A DNA stretch of 64,000 nt from an uncultured Megasphaera sp. (GCA_900540735.1 UQHB01000001.1:85934-149933); one strand, 5' to 3'. Counted from the first letter of the stretch, positions 51,912 through 60,661 are shown. Numbers and translations are program-made. Notes: a model not told the origin generated them from the sequence alone.

Positions 51912-52571
51912 CTAGCCGTTGCGCTGGGCATATTCAGATTCTACTTTCGCTTCTACCATAGAGGCCTTTTCTTCGATTTCTAAAATCTGAGCCATCATCG
52001 TATCTACGAAGGTCTTGTCTTTAATGTAATTGAGGTTAATACGGACGCTGTAAAAGGCGGACCGCATAGCTGCTCTGGCATTCATCGCCGCAATAGCCCC
52101 ATCCGTAATGACCCAAGCATTGCCATACTGGACAGTCTGTTCTGCCAGTTGGACGAGGTCAAAAATATCCTTTCCTAGCTCAAAAGGTATCGTTGCCGCA
52201 TCGACAAAGGCTTGCTGCACAATAGCCGTACGGTTCGGCGTATCTTTGGGCAGGCGCACAGCCTTGATGACCCGGTCAAAGGCTTTGGCATCTTCTTCAA
52301 TACCTTGTAAATACCGTTGCCGTAATCCTTGGGCTTTATCGCGAATGCTCTGCATGACAATGTCTACGTCTTCATAGACTTTTTTGCCAATCGTTAAATT
52401 GGCTACCATTTCGACGAGAGCTGCAGCTGAGGCCGCCGTCATGGCCGCAATCGCGCCGCCGCCAGGGACCGGTTCCTTTGAGGCCGTCGCGGCTAAGAGT
52501 TTATCGACAGGCCAAGACTGAAACGGCGTACCAGCGTCTTTAGAATAATCCTGTAATGGTTCCATTTTCAT
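51912..52571 (-). CDS. Cyclodeaminase/cyclohydrolase family protein (FTCD C-terminal type)
   Basis: About 219 aa. P-V-P-G-G-G-A-I-A-A near 38 and I-G-K-K-V-Y-E-D near 62 are FCD signature segments; all-helical body. It converts 5-formimino-THF or methenyl-THF forms, and lies next to fhs, so a one-carbon role is strongly suggested. The start overlaps the end of fhs by about 30 bases; the exact Met (52574, 52571 or 52565) is unclear because no strong ribosome site is present. Confidence 0.9.
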   Translation of the reverse strand: MKMEPLQDYSKDAGTPFQSWPVDKLLAATASKEPVPGGGAIAAMTAASAAALVEMVANLTIGKKVYEDVDIVMQSIRDKAQGLRQRYLQGIEEDAKAFDRVIKAVRLPKDTPNRTAIVQQAFVDAATIPFELGKDIFDLVQLAEQTVQYGNAWVITDGAIAAMNARAAMRSAFYSVRINLNYIKDKTFVDTMMAQILEIEEKASMVEAKVESEYAQRNG

Positions 52572-54219
52572 CAATATCCATTCTATTGGCTGCCGGTACT
52601 TTCGGTAAGCCCGGCATGGTCATAATATTGCTCGTCTGGCAAACGATAAAGCCTGCGCCTGTGCAAACGCGTACATCTTTGACCGTAACTGTAAAGTCTT
52701 TCGGCGCACCGAGGAGAGCCGGGTTATCGGACAAGGAATACTGCGTTTTTGCGACGCAAATAGGCATTTTATCAAGGCCAAACTGTTCTAGTTCTTTAAT
52801 CTGTTTTTTCGCATTTCCTTCAAAGACTACGTCTTTACCGCCGTAAATCTTCTGGACAATGGTCGTGAGCTTCTGGGGAATCGAATCGTTCACATCATAG
52901 AGCGGTTCGTACGGTGTCTGCGGCGTCTGCGCTAAGGCATAGACTTTTTCAGCCATTTCTTTGCCACCTGCGCCGCCTTCAGCCCAGCAATTATTGAGGG
53001 CTACTTCTACGCCGTAGTCTTCACAGAGCTGACGGAAACGATTGATTTCTGCGTCTGTATCAGTAGCAAATTTATTGATGCCTACGAGGACAGGCACGTT
53101 GAACTGGCGCATATTTTCAATATGTTTAGCAAGGTTTGCAAAACCTTTTTCCATAGCTGCGACATTTTCAGTCTGTAATTCTTTTTTATCTACGCCGCCA
53201 TGCATTTTGAGGGCACGGACAGTTGCTACGATAACGACGGCATTCGGTTTGATACCGCCAAAGCGGCAGACAATATCCATGAATTTTTCAGCACCTAAAT
53301 CTGCACCAAAGCCTGCTTCGGTAACGGCAATATCGCCCATTTTCATAGCCAATTTCGTCGCTACAATAGAGTTGCAGCCGTGGGCAATGTTGGCAAAGGG
53401 ACCGCCGTGAATGAGAGCCGGTGTATGTTCAATGGTCTGAACGAGATTCGGCTTAATAGCATCTTTCATGAGAATGGCCATCGCTCCGGCCACGCCGAGC
53501 TGACCAGCCGTAACGAAGTTGCCGTCTAAGTCATAGGCAACGGTAATATTCGCCATCCGTTTTTTCAGGTCCATTAAGTCACTGGCTAAGCAGAGAACCG
53601 CCATGATTTCAGACGCAACCGTAATCATGAAGCCGTCTTCTCGTGGGAAGCCGCAGACTTTACCGCCCATGCCGACGACGACGTGGCGGAGAGCGCGGTC
53701 ATTCATGTCGAGGACCCGTTTCCAAATGACGCGGCGAACGTCAATGCGCAAGGCATTGCCTTGGTGTACATGGTTGTCAATGGCTGCTGCTAAGAGATTG
53801 TTAGCCGCTGTAATGGCGTGCATATCGCCTGTGAAATGGAGATTAATATCTTCCATCGGAAGGACCTGAGAATAGCCGCCGCCAGCAGCACCGCCTTTAA
53901 TCCCAAAGACCGGGCCAAGGGACGGTTCACGCAAGGCTACGACTGCTTTGTGGCCAATTTTATTTAAGGCTTGCGCTAAGCCAATGGTCGTCAACGTCTT
54001 GCCTTCACCAGCCGGTGTCGGCGTAATAGCCGTGACGAGGACGAGTTTGCCGTCTTCTTGTTTGGACAGTCTCTTAATTGCATCAAATGAAATCTTTGCT
54101 TTATATTTGCCATATAATTCTACATCATCATCGGTTAAACCTACTTGCTTTGCTACTTTCGTAATAGGCTGTAACGTTGCTGCCTGGGCAATTTCAATAT
54201 CGCTCGGTACGTTTGCCAT
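52540..54219 (-). CDS. fhs: Formate-tetrahydrofolate ligase
   Basis: 559 aa, normal length. It makes 10-formyl-THF from formate, THF and ATP. P-loop-like T-P-A-G-E-G-K-T-T near 66, the L-R-E-P-S-L-G-P-V-F-G-I-K-G-G-A-A-G-G-G segment near 97, and F-A-N-I-A-H-G-C-N-S near 285. AAAGGAG upstream. Controlled by a ZTP riboswitch, matching its link to purine synthesis. Confidence 0.97.
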   Translation of the reverse strand: MANVPSDIEIAQAATLQPITKVAKQVGLTDDDVELYGKYKAKISFDAIKRLSKQEDGKLVLVTAITPTPAGEGKTLTTIGLAQALNKIGHKAVVALREPSLGPVFGIKGGAAGGGYSQVLPMEDINLHFTGDMHAITAANNLLAAAIDNHVHQGNALRIDVRRVIWKRVLDMNDRALRHVVVGMGGKVCGFPREDGFMITVASEIMAVLCLASDLMDLKKRMANITVAYDLDGNFVTAGQLGVAGAMAILMKDAIKPNLVQTIEHTPALIHGGPFANIAHGCNSIVATKLAMKMGDIAVTEAGFGADLGAEKFMDIVCRFGGIKPNAVVIVATVRALKMHGGVDKKELQTENVAAMEKGFANLAKHIENMRQFNVPVLVGINKFATDTDAEINRFRQLCEDYGVEVALNNCWAEGGAGGKEMAEKVYALAQTPQTPYEPLYDVNDSIPQKLTTIVQKIYGGKDVVFEGNAKKQIKELEQFGLDKMPICVAKTQYSLSDNPALLGAPKDFTVTVKDVRVCTGAGFIVCQTSNIMTMPGLPKVPAANRMDIDENGTITGLF

Positions 54220-54244
54220 GATTTAGAATCACTCCTTTTCTCAT

Positions 54245-54349
54245 AAAAAAACACCGACACTTCTGGAATCTTTGCCCAGACGGCCGGCTTATTCACATCA
54301 TGCTCCCTGTGGTATACTCCACTTCCGTCAGTCACATGACTACACGCTT
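54245..54349 (-). promoter_or_regulatory. ZTP (pfl) riboswitch upstream of fhs
   Basis: On the minus strand: GTGACTGACGGAAGTGG, then ACCACAGGGAGC and CCGTCTGGGCA, the conserved blocks of the ZTP-binding pfl motif. A TCTGG/CCAGA-based stem followed by a T-run (54245-54252 area) gives a terminator overlapping the 3' aptamer block. ZTP signals low 10-formyl-THF; fhs is a classic target. Confidence 0.9.
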
Positions 54350-54379
54350 ATTATACAAGAAAACCAGAAGGACTGTCAA
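54350..54379 (-). promoter_or_regulatory. Consensus promoter of fhs
   Basis: TTGACA (54379-54374), 18-base spacer, TATAAT (54355-54350): both boxes are full consensus. Confidence 0.85.
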
Positions 54380-54398
54380 TGTATAGCCCTCCTGGTTT
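54361..54398 (-). terminator. Terminator of the pRiA4b-ORF3-like gene, overlapping the fhs promoter
   Basis: On the minus strand, AAACCAGGAGG pairs with CCTTCTGGTTT (one G-U) and is followed by TTTCTTGT. The loop of this hairpin contains the -35 box of the fhs promoter. Confidence 0.65.
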
Positions 54399-54405
54399 CT
54401 GTTAC

Positions 54406-55821
54406 TTATACATAATGATATAAGGACGAAGACATTTGGCCGCTGTAATGCATTTTGCGTACGAGCGACGCACAGCCATCCATTAATTGTTCAATCGCTT
54501 TGCGCTTCATAACAGATAAGGATATATTCCCTTGCCGTTCGACTAGGTCAATCATAGAATCGACAGCATACGAGGCCATCATGCCTAAGAGGAACTGCCG
54601 TACATCCCTTTCGCTGAGCTTCCCTGCAGGGAACACTAAGCCTAAGACGCGCCGTACTTGCCGTACAGCACTCGTAGTGGCATACCAAATGGAGCCGGCA
54701 AAAAAACCTGCTTCAATTTCTGCAGCTGTAGGAATATAAAAAGGAATACCTTGGCGGTCGTGCAAAATAGATAAGGCATTGCCGCTCTGTAAAATCGGCG
54801 TATAATACACGGCATCTTGCCGCACTTCACCGTGGAGCAAGGCCGACGGAATCTGTTGGAGCATGGCCACTAACGAAGACTGGTCAATAGTAAAGCGTTT
54901 GTGTCTGTTAAATACTTTGACCAATACGTCAAGCGGCGTAATGCCGTATAAACCATGACACACAAAGACACACTGCATGAGCCAATGATAGCGGCGGCGT
55001 TGCGACTGAAAAGCTAGCGTGCAAATCTGATTCCAAGCCGGTGCCACCGTCGGGTCGATGGTCACTTCGTGCGCATTGACATAGGTCACAAGCCCAGCTG
55101 CAGCGAGCGTATCAAAGGCATCCTTTTTCGTCACCCTGTACATGCCCTTCCCATGGATGGCCCGTTTGATAGACGCTACTTCTTGGTCACTTAAACACAA
55201 AAATACACCTTCTAAAGACGGTTCTTCCTGCGCCTGCGGTTCTTCTTCAGTCGCATGTAACACAGCATATATATCTTTAGCCGTTGTACCATCTTGCTGG
55301 AAAATCGGTAAATCAACAACTTTTGCTACATACGTATTTACTTCTTCTAGTAAATTTTCATTCCACCAAAAAGGTTCCCATTTCTCCAGTTCTTCTTCTT
55401 TTAACACCGTAAAGGCTGCTATATTGGCACACGTATCTGGCGGACACTGGCTCTTTCCTTTGAGCACTACCGGATAGGCACTATCGTAATCATCAACTAT
55501 CTCTTCGATGAGAATATCATGAGCCCAGCCGTCGCCAGCACCATAGGTATACGTCACATGCTTGCCTGCTGTAAGCCAGGCATCGAGCGTCGTCGCAGCC
55601 GCATCCAACATGCCTTCTGCAAACGTGCTGTCGTATCGTTCTGCAATCGTTATCCGTTCTTTAGCAATACTAAAGACGCTGTCGTAATCGCCGTCCCAGC
55701 CCATTACTTCATTTATGAGTATCGTCCATGCCGAACAGGTCAGCCCTGCCGGAATGATCATGCGCCGCCAAATAGGCGGTTTCATGCCTTTCAAGGAAAT
55801 CTTAACTTGATATGCTTTCAT
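54406..55821 (-). CDS. Plasmid pRiA4b ORF-3-like (IS1096-passenger TnpR) domain protein
   Basis: 471 aa from the ATG at 55821 (AAGGA upstream). Residues 1-185 match the pRiA4b ORF-3 domain: V-K-I-S-L-K-G-M-K-P-P-I-W-R-R and the Y-G-A-G-D-G-W-A-H-D segment near 95, a fold of unknown function often found on mobile elements. Residues about 190-471 are helix-rich with aromatic residues and no recognised motif. No transposase is next to it, so it may be a domesticated cargo gene. Confidence 0.8.
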   Translation of the reverse strand: MKAYQVKISLKGMKPPIWRRMIIPAGLTCSAWTILINEVMGWDGDYDSVFSIAKERITIAERYDSTFAEGMLDAAATTLDAWLTAGKHVTYTYGAGDGWAHDILIEEIVDDYDSAYPVVLKGKSQCPPDTCANIAAFTVLKEEELEKWEPFWWNENLLEEVNTYVAKVVDLPIFQQDGTTAKDIYAVLHATEEEPQAQEEPSLEGVFLCLSDQEVASIKRAIHGKGMYRVTKKDAFDTLAAAGLVTYVNAHEVTIDPTVAPAWNQICTLAFQSQRRRYHWLMQCVFVCHGLYGITPLDVLVKVFNRHKRFTIDQSSLVAMLQQIPSALLHGEVRQDAVYYTPILQSGNALSILHDRQGIPFYIPTAAEIEAGFFAGSIWYATTSAVRQVRRVLGLVFPAGKLSERDVRQFLLGMMASYAVDSMIDLVERQGNISLSVMKRKAIEQLMDGCASLVRKMHYSGQMSSSLYHYV

Positions 55822-55902
55822 ACATAGTCCTTTCTGTGATTCATAAGATGTACTGTCGTATTGTAGCATATCTTCTATGAATAGGATAGATGATGCAAGC
55901 AT

Positions 55903-56005
55903 TGTTCTTTACTAACTATAAAGAAATCATCATAATCACTAGACTCTCTTGCTTGAGCAAGTATATGTAAACCTTGACCTTTTCTTTAAAAATATACCTA
56001 TTTTG
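55903..56005. other. Intergenic AT-rich sequence
   Basis: Upstream of the pRiA4b-like gene (55822-56335 total gap); apart from the nucleotidyltransferase remnant at 56008-56136 and the guaA terminator, nothing recognisable is seen. Confidence 0.4.
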
Positions 56006-56007
56006 CA

Positions 56008-56136
56008 CTATCCTAGCGCAATCCCTTCCTTTTCAATATTCTGATAATAAGGCATTCCGTGTTCACGTTTTTTAAATAAATCTACGTTTTGGAATACTGG
56101 CGAAATCCATATATCATACTGAAGGTTATAATTCAT
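56008..56136 (-). pseudogene. Nucleotidyltransferase (MNT-type) C-terminal remnant
   Basis: A 42-residue frame (M-N-Y-N-L-Q-Y-D-I-W-I-S-P-V-F, then P-Y-Y-Q-N-I-E-K-E-G-I) matches the tail of MNT/minimal nucleotidyltransferases of HEPN-MNT modules. The N-terminal catalytic G-S and D-x-D half is gone. Just upstream a GAGGTGATAACT site leads into a nine-codon frame in another phase, as if the original start survived a deletion plus frameshift. Confidence 0.65.
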
Positions 56137-56285
56137 CGTAATCCATCTTATTCATAGTTATCACCTCGTATGTATATATTTATTATAACATAATTTACCT
56201 CATTCCAAGAGAACAACTTCCTAATACATACACGTAGCTTTAGCGTCTTTCAAAATGAAGTATCAAAATAGTATAAAAGACAAAA

Positions 56286-56331
56286 AGAAACCGCTGAAAA
56301 CCTAGCGATTATGCTGGTTTCAGCGGTTTTA
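56286..56331 (-). terminator. Terminator after guaA
   Basis: aaaccgctgaaa/tttcagcggttt stem with A/T runs. Confidence 0.85.
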
Positions 56332-56335
56332 TGAT

Positions 56336-57871
56336 TTATTCCCATTCAATCGTAGCAGGTGGTTTACTCGTAATATCGTAGACGATACGGTTAATATGGG
56401 ACACTTCGTTGACGATACGATTCGACACTTTATCGAGGACATCGTACGGAATACGTGCCCAATCGGCAGTCATGAAGTCTGTCGTCGTGACACCGCGCAG
56501 AGCAAGCGTATAATCATACGTCCGGAAATCGCCCATAACGCCGACTGTACGGTTGCTCGTGAGGACTGCAAAGTACTGGTTAATGGAACGTTGGAGTCCG
56601 GCGTTAGCAATTTCTTCACGGAAAATAGCGTCGGCATCGCGAAGGATATCGAGTTTTTCTTTCGTAATTTCACCCATAATGCGAATCGCCAGGCCTGGAC
56701 CAGGGAAAGGCTGCCGCCATACGAGGTAATCTGGGAGACCGAGTTCCGCACCGAGTTCACGGACTTCGTCTTTAAAGAGGTTGCGGAGCGGTTCGATGAG
56801 GCCTTTGAAGTCAACAACTGCAGGAAGGCCACCGACGTTATGATGGCTCTTAATGACAGCAGCATCGCCTGCACCCGATTCGATAACGTCCGGGTAAATC
56901 GTCCCTTGCGCAAGGAAATCAACAGAACCAATTTTCCGGCCTTCATCTTCAAAGACGCGGATAAATTCTTCGCCAATGATTTTCCGTTTCTTTTCCGGTT
57001 CGCTTATGCCAGCGAGTTTATCGAGGAAACGTTTCGATGCATCTACACGGATGAAATTCATGCCCGAATCTTTGAAAGCCGCTTCGACTTCATCGCCTTC
57101 GTTTTTCCGCATCAGGCCGTGGTCAACGAAGATACAGGTGAGTTGACTGCCAACAGCCTTAGAAATAAGGGCTGCTGCTACAGAGCTATCGACACCGCCC
57201 GAAAGAGCAAGGACGACTTTGCCATCTCCGACGGTTTTCTTAATGTCTTCTACAGCCGTTTTCGCGTAGTTTGCCATAGTCCATGTGCCGGTGCAGCCGC
57301 AAATCGTAAAGAGGAAGTTATGGAGCATTTCTTTGCCGTGCTCCGTGTGGAGTACTTCCGGATGATACTGCATAGCATAAAGTTTTTTAGCCGGGTTCTG
57401 CATGGCTGCGACAGGGCAGTTTTCTGTATGCGCAACGATTTCAAATCCGTCTGGAATGGCTACGACATAGTCCTGATGGCTCATCCAAACGATTTCTTGT
57501 TCTTGTAAGCCCGTAAATAAAGGAGATTCCGTGTTGACCGTTACAGGGGTCTTGCCAAATTCGCGCATTTCAGCGTGTTCGACTGTACCGCCCAAGGTCT
57601 GTGCCATGAACTGCATACCGTAGCAAAGGCCCAATACAGGGATGCCTAAATGGAAGACTTCTTCTTCAATTTTCGGCGCATTGTCTTCGTATACGCTGGC
57701 CGGGCCGCCTGTAAAAATGATGCCTTGCGGCTGGAGTTCTTTGATTTTTGCTAATGCCTTTTCGTAGGGAAATACTTCGCAGTACACGTGGTTTTCACGG
57801 ACGCGCCGTGCAATCAGTTGGTTGTACTGTCCACCAAAATCGACAACAACGATGAGTTCTTTGTTATCCAT
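56336..57871 (-). CDS. guaA: GMP synthase (glutamine-hydrolysing)
   Basis: 511 aa. N-terminal class I amidotransferase: G-L-C-Y-G-M-Q (catalytic Cys) near 81 and H-P-E-V near 170. ATP-PPi domain: A-L-S-G-G-V-D-S-S-V-A-A near 224. C-terminal dimer domain complete, ending in P-P-A-T-I-E-W-E. Converts XMP to GMP. GAGGAGG lies upstream, and a structured leader precedes it. Confidence 0.97.
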   Translation of the reverse strand: MDNKELIVVVDFGGQYNQLIARRVRENHVYCEVFPYEKALAKIKELQPQGIIFTGGPASVYEDNAPKIEEEVFHLGIPVLGLCYGMQFMAQTLGGTVEHAEMREFGKTPVTVNTESPLFTGLQEQEIVWMSHQDYVVAIPDGFEIVAHTENCPVAAMQNPAKKLYAMQYHPEVLHTEHGKEMLHNFLFTICGCTGTWTMANYAKTAVEDIKKTVGDGKVVLALSGGVDSSVAAALISKAVGSQLTCIFVDHGLMRKNEGDEVEAAFKDSGMNFIRVDASKRFLDKLAGISEPEKKRKIIGEEFIRVFEDEGRKIGSVDFLAQGTIYPDVIESGAGDAAVIKSHHNVGGLPAVVDFKGLIEPLRNLFKDEVRELGAELGLPDYLVWRQPFPGPGLAIRIMGEITKEKLDILRDADAIFREEIANAGLQRSINQYFAVLTSNRTVGVMGDFRTYDYTLALRGVTTTDFMTADWARIPYDVLDKVSNRIVNEVSHINRIVYDITSKPPATIEWE

Positions 57872-57983
57872 TTTTTCCTCCTCATGGATGTAATGTTAAG
57901 GTTAGACATAGAGTCTAACAAGTATGATACATCATTATATCATGAATAGTGATATAGAAAAAGGGATATTCTCATATATACGA

Positions 57984-58131
57984 CAAAAACCTCGTCACAT
58001 TCAATGACAAGGTTTGTTGCATGTGTTTATCCCCTGTCGGGGAAAGGTCTTTCAAATACTGTCCCTGAAAAGTGGCTTGCACACTAGCTCTATAAGCCAC
58101 TTTGCGACGCAGATTACATATAATACTAAAA
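57984..58131 (-). ncRNA. Candidate structured leader or small RNA upstream of guaA
   Basis: On the minus strand: a 10-bp hairpin (AAAGTGGCTT/AAGCCACTTT, loop 15), a TCCCC-GACA-GGGGA hairpin, and a terminator AACCTTGTCA/TGACGAGGTT followed by TTTTG (57984-58014). The first loop (GTGTG) can pair with CACAT after the second hairpin, suggesting a pseudoknot. It ends about 113 bases before guaA. It does not match the purine, PRPP or other leaders I can recognise. It could be an attenuator of guaA or an independent RNA. Confidence 0.55.
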
Positions 58132-58138
58132 TCTAATG

Positions 58139-58167
58139 ATAATACTCTCAAAATCATTCACAATCAA
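58139..58167 (-). promoter_or_regulatory. Possible promoter of the guaA-upstream RNA
   Basis: TTGATT (58167-58162) and TATTAT (58144-58139) with a 17-base spacer on the minus strand. Confidence 0.45.
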
Positions 58168-58256
58168 CATAGTATCTATAGCGACGCGGATTTTTTAATA
58201 ACAGTATTTGGAATACATTTAGTATACTATATAATTTTCTTTTTGACAATGCATAC

Positions 58257-58290
58257 AAAAAAAGCCTGCATGCTTTCGCACACAGGCTTT
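58257..58290 (-). terminator. Terminator after the AhpF-like gene
   Basis: aaagcctg/caggcttt stem followed on the minus strand by TTTT. Confidence 0.83.
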
Positions 58291-58299
58291 CTGATTCTC

Positions 58300-59946
58300 T
58301 TACTGCAAGAGTGCCGCGATTTCTTGGATACTCTTCTTACCGAAGTGGACATCTTTACCGTTAATAATCATGCAAGGCACACTCATAATATGATATTTAG
58401 ATTTTAAATCAGGGAAATGCTGCAAATCATACATATCCGTATGAATATACGGCGACGCTGTAGCGAGGCGTTGCGCACCCATGACAACTTCCGGGCACAT
58501 CGTGCACGACAGGGACACCATGATGTCGACCTGGACAGGTTTCTTTGCGTCGTTAATCTTCGCTAAAGCCTGTTGCACGTCGGAGTCAATAGCCTGCCCT
58601 TGGCCGGCGACGTTATAGAGTGCCAAAATGAAGGAGTTAAATTCATGTCCCCCTGGTACGCTATGGAAGACAATGCCGCTTGGCGTGCCGTCTGCATGGA
58701 AGAGTTCCAAGCCTGGTGCTTTGCCATCGGCGACAGGAGCCGTTTCACCTTCGATTTTATCGGTAAGGCTGCTGATTTCACTGAGGAAATCCTTCATTTC
58801 CGCAGAGAAGCTGCTATCATCGAGCCATGCTTTGACTTTCACAGGGCCTGCGAATTTATCAAAGACTGGTGCCAATTTCGCACGGATTTCATTAGAAATG
58901 AACTGTGTGTCATCGTCACCGCCTTGAGGCTGCGACGAAATCGCTTCTTGCCGTTCGTGGAGCCGTGCTTCGTTGACAGCAGGACGCGAGAATTCAGGCA
59001 GATTCAGCTTTTTGTGCAGAGCTAAAATGACTTTTTCTGCTGCTGTTGCCGCAATGGCACCGTCCGAGACAGCCGTTACGACTTGGCGTAAATTCTTGAT
59101 GCACACGTCGCCAGCTGCGTAGACACCGGGCACATTGGTCTGATTATTTTCATCAGTCAAGACATACCCTTGTTCATTCAAGTCTACTTTTCCTTTGACG
59201 AGGCCTGTGTTCGGCACGTAGCCAGCAAAGACGAAGATACCAAAGCTTTCACCGTCTTTACTGTCGTAGCTCCAAGTTTCACCGGTTTTATTATTTTTAA
59301 ATTCCGCATGAGATAAGAGCTGCGGCCCATTGGCCAAGACGACTTCCGTATTAAAGAGGACTTTAATCTTCGGATGTTCTTTCAATTCATCTGCAACGGT
59401 CTGAGCGCAGGCAAAATGGTCTTTCCGTACGCAAATGGTAACGCTTTTCGCGTATTTCGTAAGGAAAATACTTTCTTCCACTGCTGCAAAGCCGCCGCCA
59501 ATGACGAAAATATCCATGCCGCTAAAGAATTCACCGTCACAGGTTGCACAATAAGCAATGCCGCGGCCTTGGAATTCTTTTTCCCCAGCAAAGCCGACTT
59601 TCCGCGGATTTGCACCGAGAGCTAAGACGACAGACAAGGCTTTGATGTCCCCTGCCGTCGTATGGACGACTTTGACATCTTCGCCTAAGTCCAGGTCGAG
59701 GACTTCAGCAATCTGAAATTCTGCGCCGAAGGCTTCAGCCTGTTCGTGCATCGTGTCAGTCAACGCCTTACCGCTCGTGCTTTTCACACCGGGATAGTTG
59801 ACCACATCGGCAGTAATCGTAATTTGACCGCCGATTTTTTCTTTTTCTAAGACTAATACTTTGTATTTGGCCCGGGCCAAGTACATGGCTGCACTTAGTC
59901 CCGCCGGGCCGCCGCCAACGATGACGGCATCATACATCGTATCCAT
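58300..59946 (-). CDS. AhpF-like disulfide reductase with permuted domain order
   Basis: 548 aa. The N-terminal about 310 residues are a thioredoxin-reductase module: FAD G-G-G-P-A-G-L (11-17), redox C-A-T-C-D (133-137), NAD G-G-G-F-A-A. The C-terminal about 200 residues are a tandem thioredoxin fold with C-T-M-C-P (481-485), like the N-terminal domain of E. coli AhpF. In AhpF the order is Trx folds first. It follows ahpC by 3 bases and shares its promoter; it should reduce AhpC with NAD(P)H. Its own ribosome site is weak, suggesting translational coupling. Confidence 0.9.
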   Translation of the reverse strand: MDTMYDAVIVGGGPAGLSAAMYLARAKYKVLVLEKEKIGGQITITADVVNYPGVKSTSGKALTDTMHEQAEAFGAEFQIAEVLDLDLGEDVKVVHTTAGDIKALSVVLALGANPRKVGFAGEKEFQGRGIAYCATCDGEFFSGMDIFVIGGGFAAVEESIFLTKYAKSVTICVRKDHFACAQTVADELKEHPKIKVLFNTEVVLANGPQLLSHAEFKNNKTGETWSYDSKDGESFGIFVFAGYVPNTGLVKGKVDLNEQGYVLTDENNQTNVPGVYAAGDVCIKNLRQVVTAVSDGAIAATAAEKVILALHKKLNLPEFSRPAVNEARLHERQEAISSQPQGGDDDTQFISNEIRAKLAPVFDKFAGPVKVKAWLDDSSFSAEMKDFLSEISSLTDKIEGETAPVADGKAPGLELFHADGTPSGIVFHSVPGGHEFNSFILALYNVAGQGQAIDSDVQQALAKINDAKKPVQVDIMVSLSCTMCPEVVMGAQRLATASPYIHTDMYDLQHFPDLKSKYHIMSVPCMIINGKDVHFGKKSIQEIAALLQ

Positions 59947-59949
59947 ATC

Positions 59950-60513
59950 TTATAAAGCACCGACTAAGTCGAAGCTCGGTTTTAAGGTTTCAGCACCTGG
60001 CTGCCATTTAGCCGGGCACACTTGGTCGCCGTGCTGTGCTACGAACTGAGAAGCTTCTACTTTGCGGAGAAGTTCTGTTGCATTACGGCCAACGTTACCA
60101 GCATTTACTTCGTAAGCCACGATTCTGCCTTCCGGATTGATAACGAATGTGCCCCGTTCAGCAAGGCCGTCTTTTTCAATATATACGTCGAAATCTTTAG
60201 CCAATGCTGCTGTCGGGTCTGCGAGCATCGGGTAGGTTACTTTGCTAATTGCTTTGGACGAATCATGCCAAGCTTTATGTACGAAATGAGTATCGCAAGA
60301 TACGCTATATACTTCACAAGCAATTTTCTGGAATTCCGGATAGAGGTTTGCTAAATCTTCTAATTCAGTCGGGCATACGAACGTGAAATCTGCCGGATAG
60401 AATACGAATACGGACCATTTACCGATGAGGTCTGCTTTAGAAACTTCTTTAAATTCACCGTTCTGATATGCTTGTACTTTAAAATCTGCTACTTCTTTGT
60501 TGATTAAGGACAT
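59950..60513 (-). CDS. ahpC: Alkyl hydroperoxide peroxiredoxin AhpC
   Basis: 187 aa, 2-Cys peroxiredoxin. Peroxidatic Cys in F-V-C-P-T-E-L near 46, resolving Cys in Q-V-C-P-A-K near 165. AGGAGG upstream. Reduces H2O2 and alkyl peroxides; its electron donor is encoded next. PerR/Fur-like box upstream of the promoter. Confidence 0.97.
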   Translation of the reverse strand: MSLINKEVADFKVQAYQNGEFKEVSKADLIGKWSVFVFYPADFTFVCPTELEDLANLYPEFQKIACEVYSVSCDTHFVHKAWHDSSKAISKVTYPMLADPTAALAKDFDVYIEKDGLAERGTFVINPEGRIVAYEVNAGNVGRNATELLRKVEASQFVAQHGDQVCPAKWQPGAETLKPSFDLVGAL

Positions 60514-60565
60514 GGTACATAACCTCCTTTAAATTCTCTTAATAATGAATATCTTTCCTGTTTGT

Positions 60566-60594
60566 AGAATAACATTATTTGAATTACTTGTCAA
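60566..60594 (-). promoter_or_regulatory. Promoter of the ahpC operon
   Basis: TTGACA (60594-60589), 17-base spacer, TATTCT (60571-60566). Confidence 0.75.
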
Positions 60595-60609
60595 TGATAA
60601 TTATTATTA
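60595..60609. promoter_or_regulatory. PerR/Fur-like box
   Basis: TGATAATTATTATTA agrees with the PerR consensus TTATAATNATTATAA at all but two defined positions and lies just upstream of the -35 box of ahpC. Peroxide control of ahpC by PerR is well established in Firmicutes. Confidence 0.75.
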
Positions 60610-60626
60610 ATTTGTAAAAGATATGC

Positions 60627-60661
60627 AAAAAAGGCACTGCTTTTTGTGAAGCAATGCCTTT
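60627..60661 (-). terminator. Terminator after the CBS gene
   Basis: aaaggca-tgctt type stem with a T-run on the minus strand. Confidence 0.8.

Noticed and set aside
54406..55821. pRiA4b-like gene as proof of an insertion sequence
   Set aside because: No terminal inverted repeats, target duplication or transposase could be seen around it.
56396..57508. A 370-codon open frame on the plus strand opposite guaA
   Set aside because: It is the exact antisense of a fully recognised GMP synthase, has no family resemblance and no ribosome binding site of note.
57972..58157. A 61-codon minus-strand frame in the guaA upstream region
   Set aside because: It runs through the hairpins and terminator of the candidate RNA, lacks a ribosome site, and matches no family.
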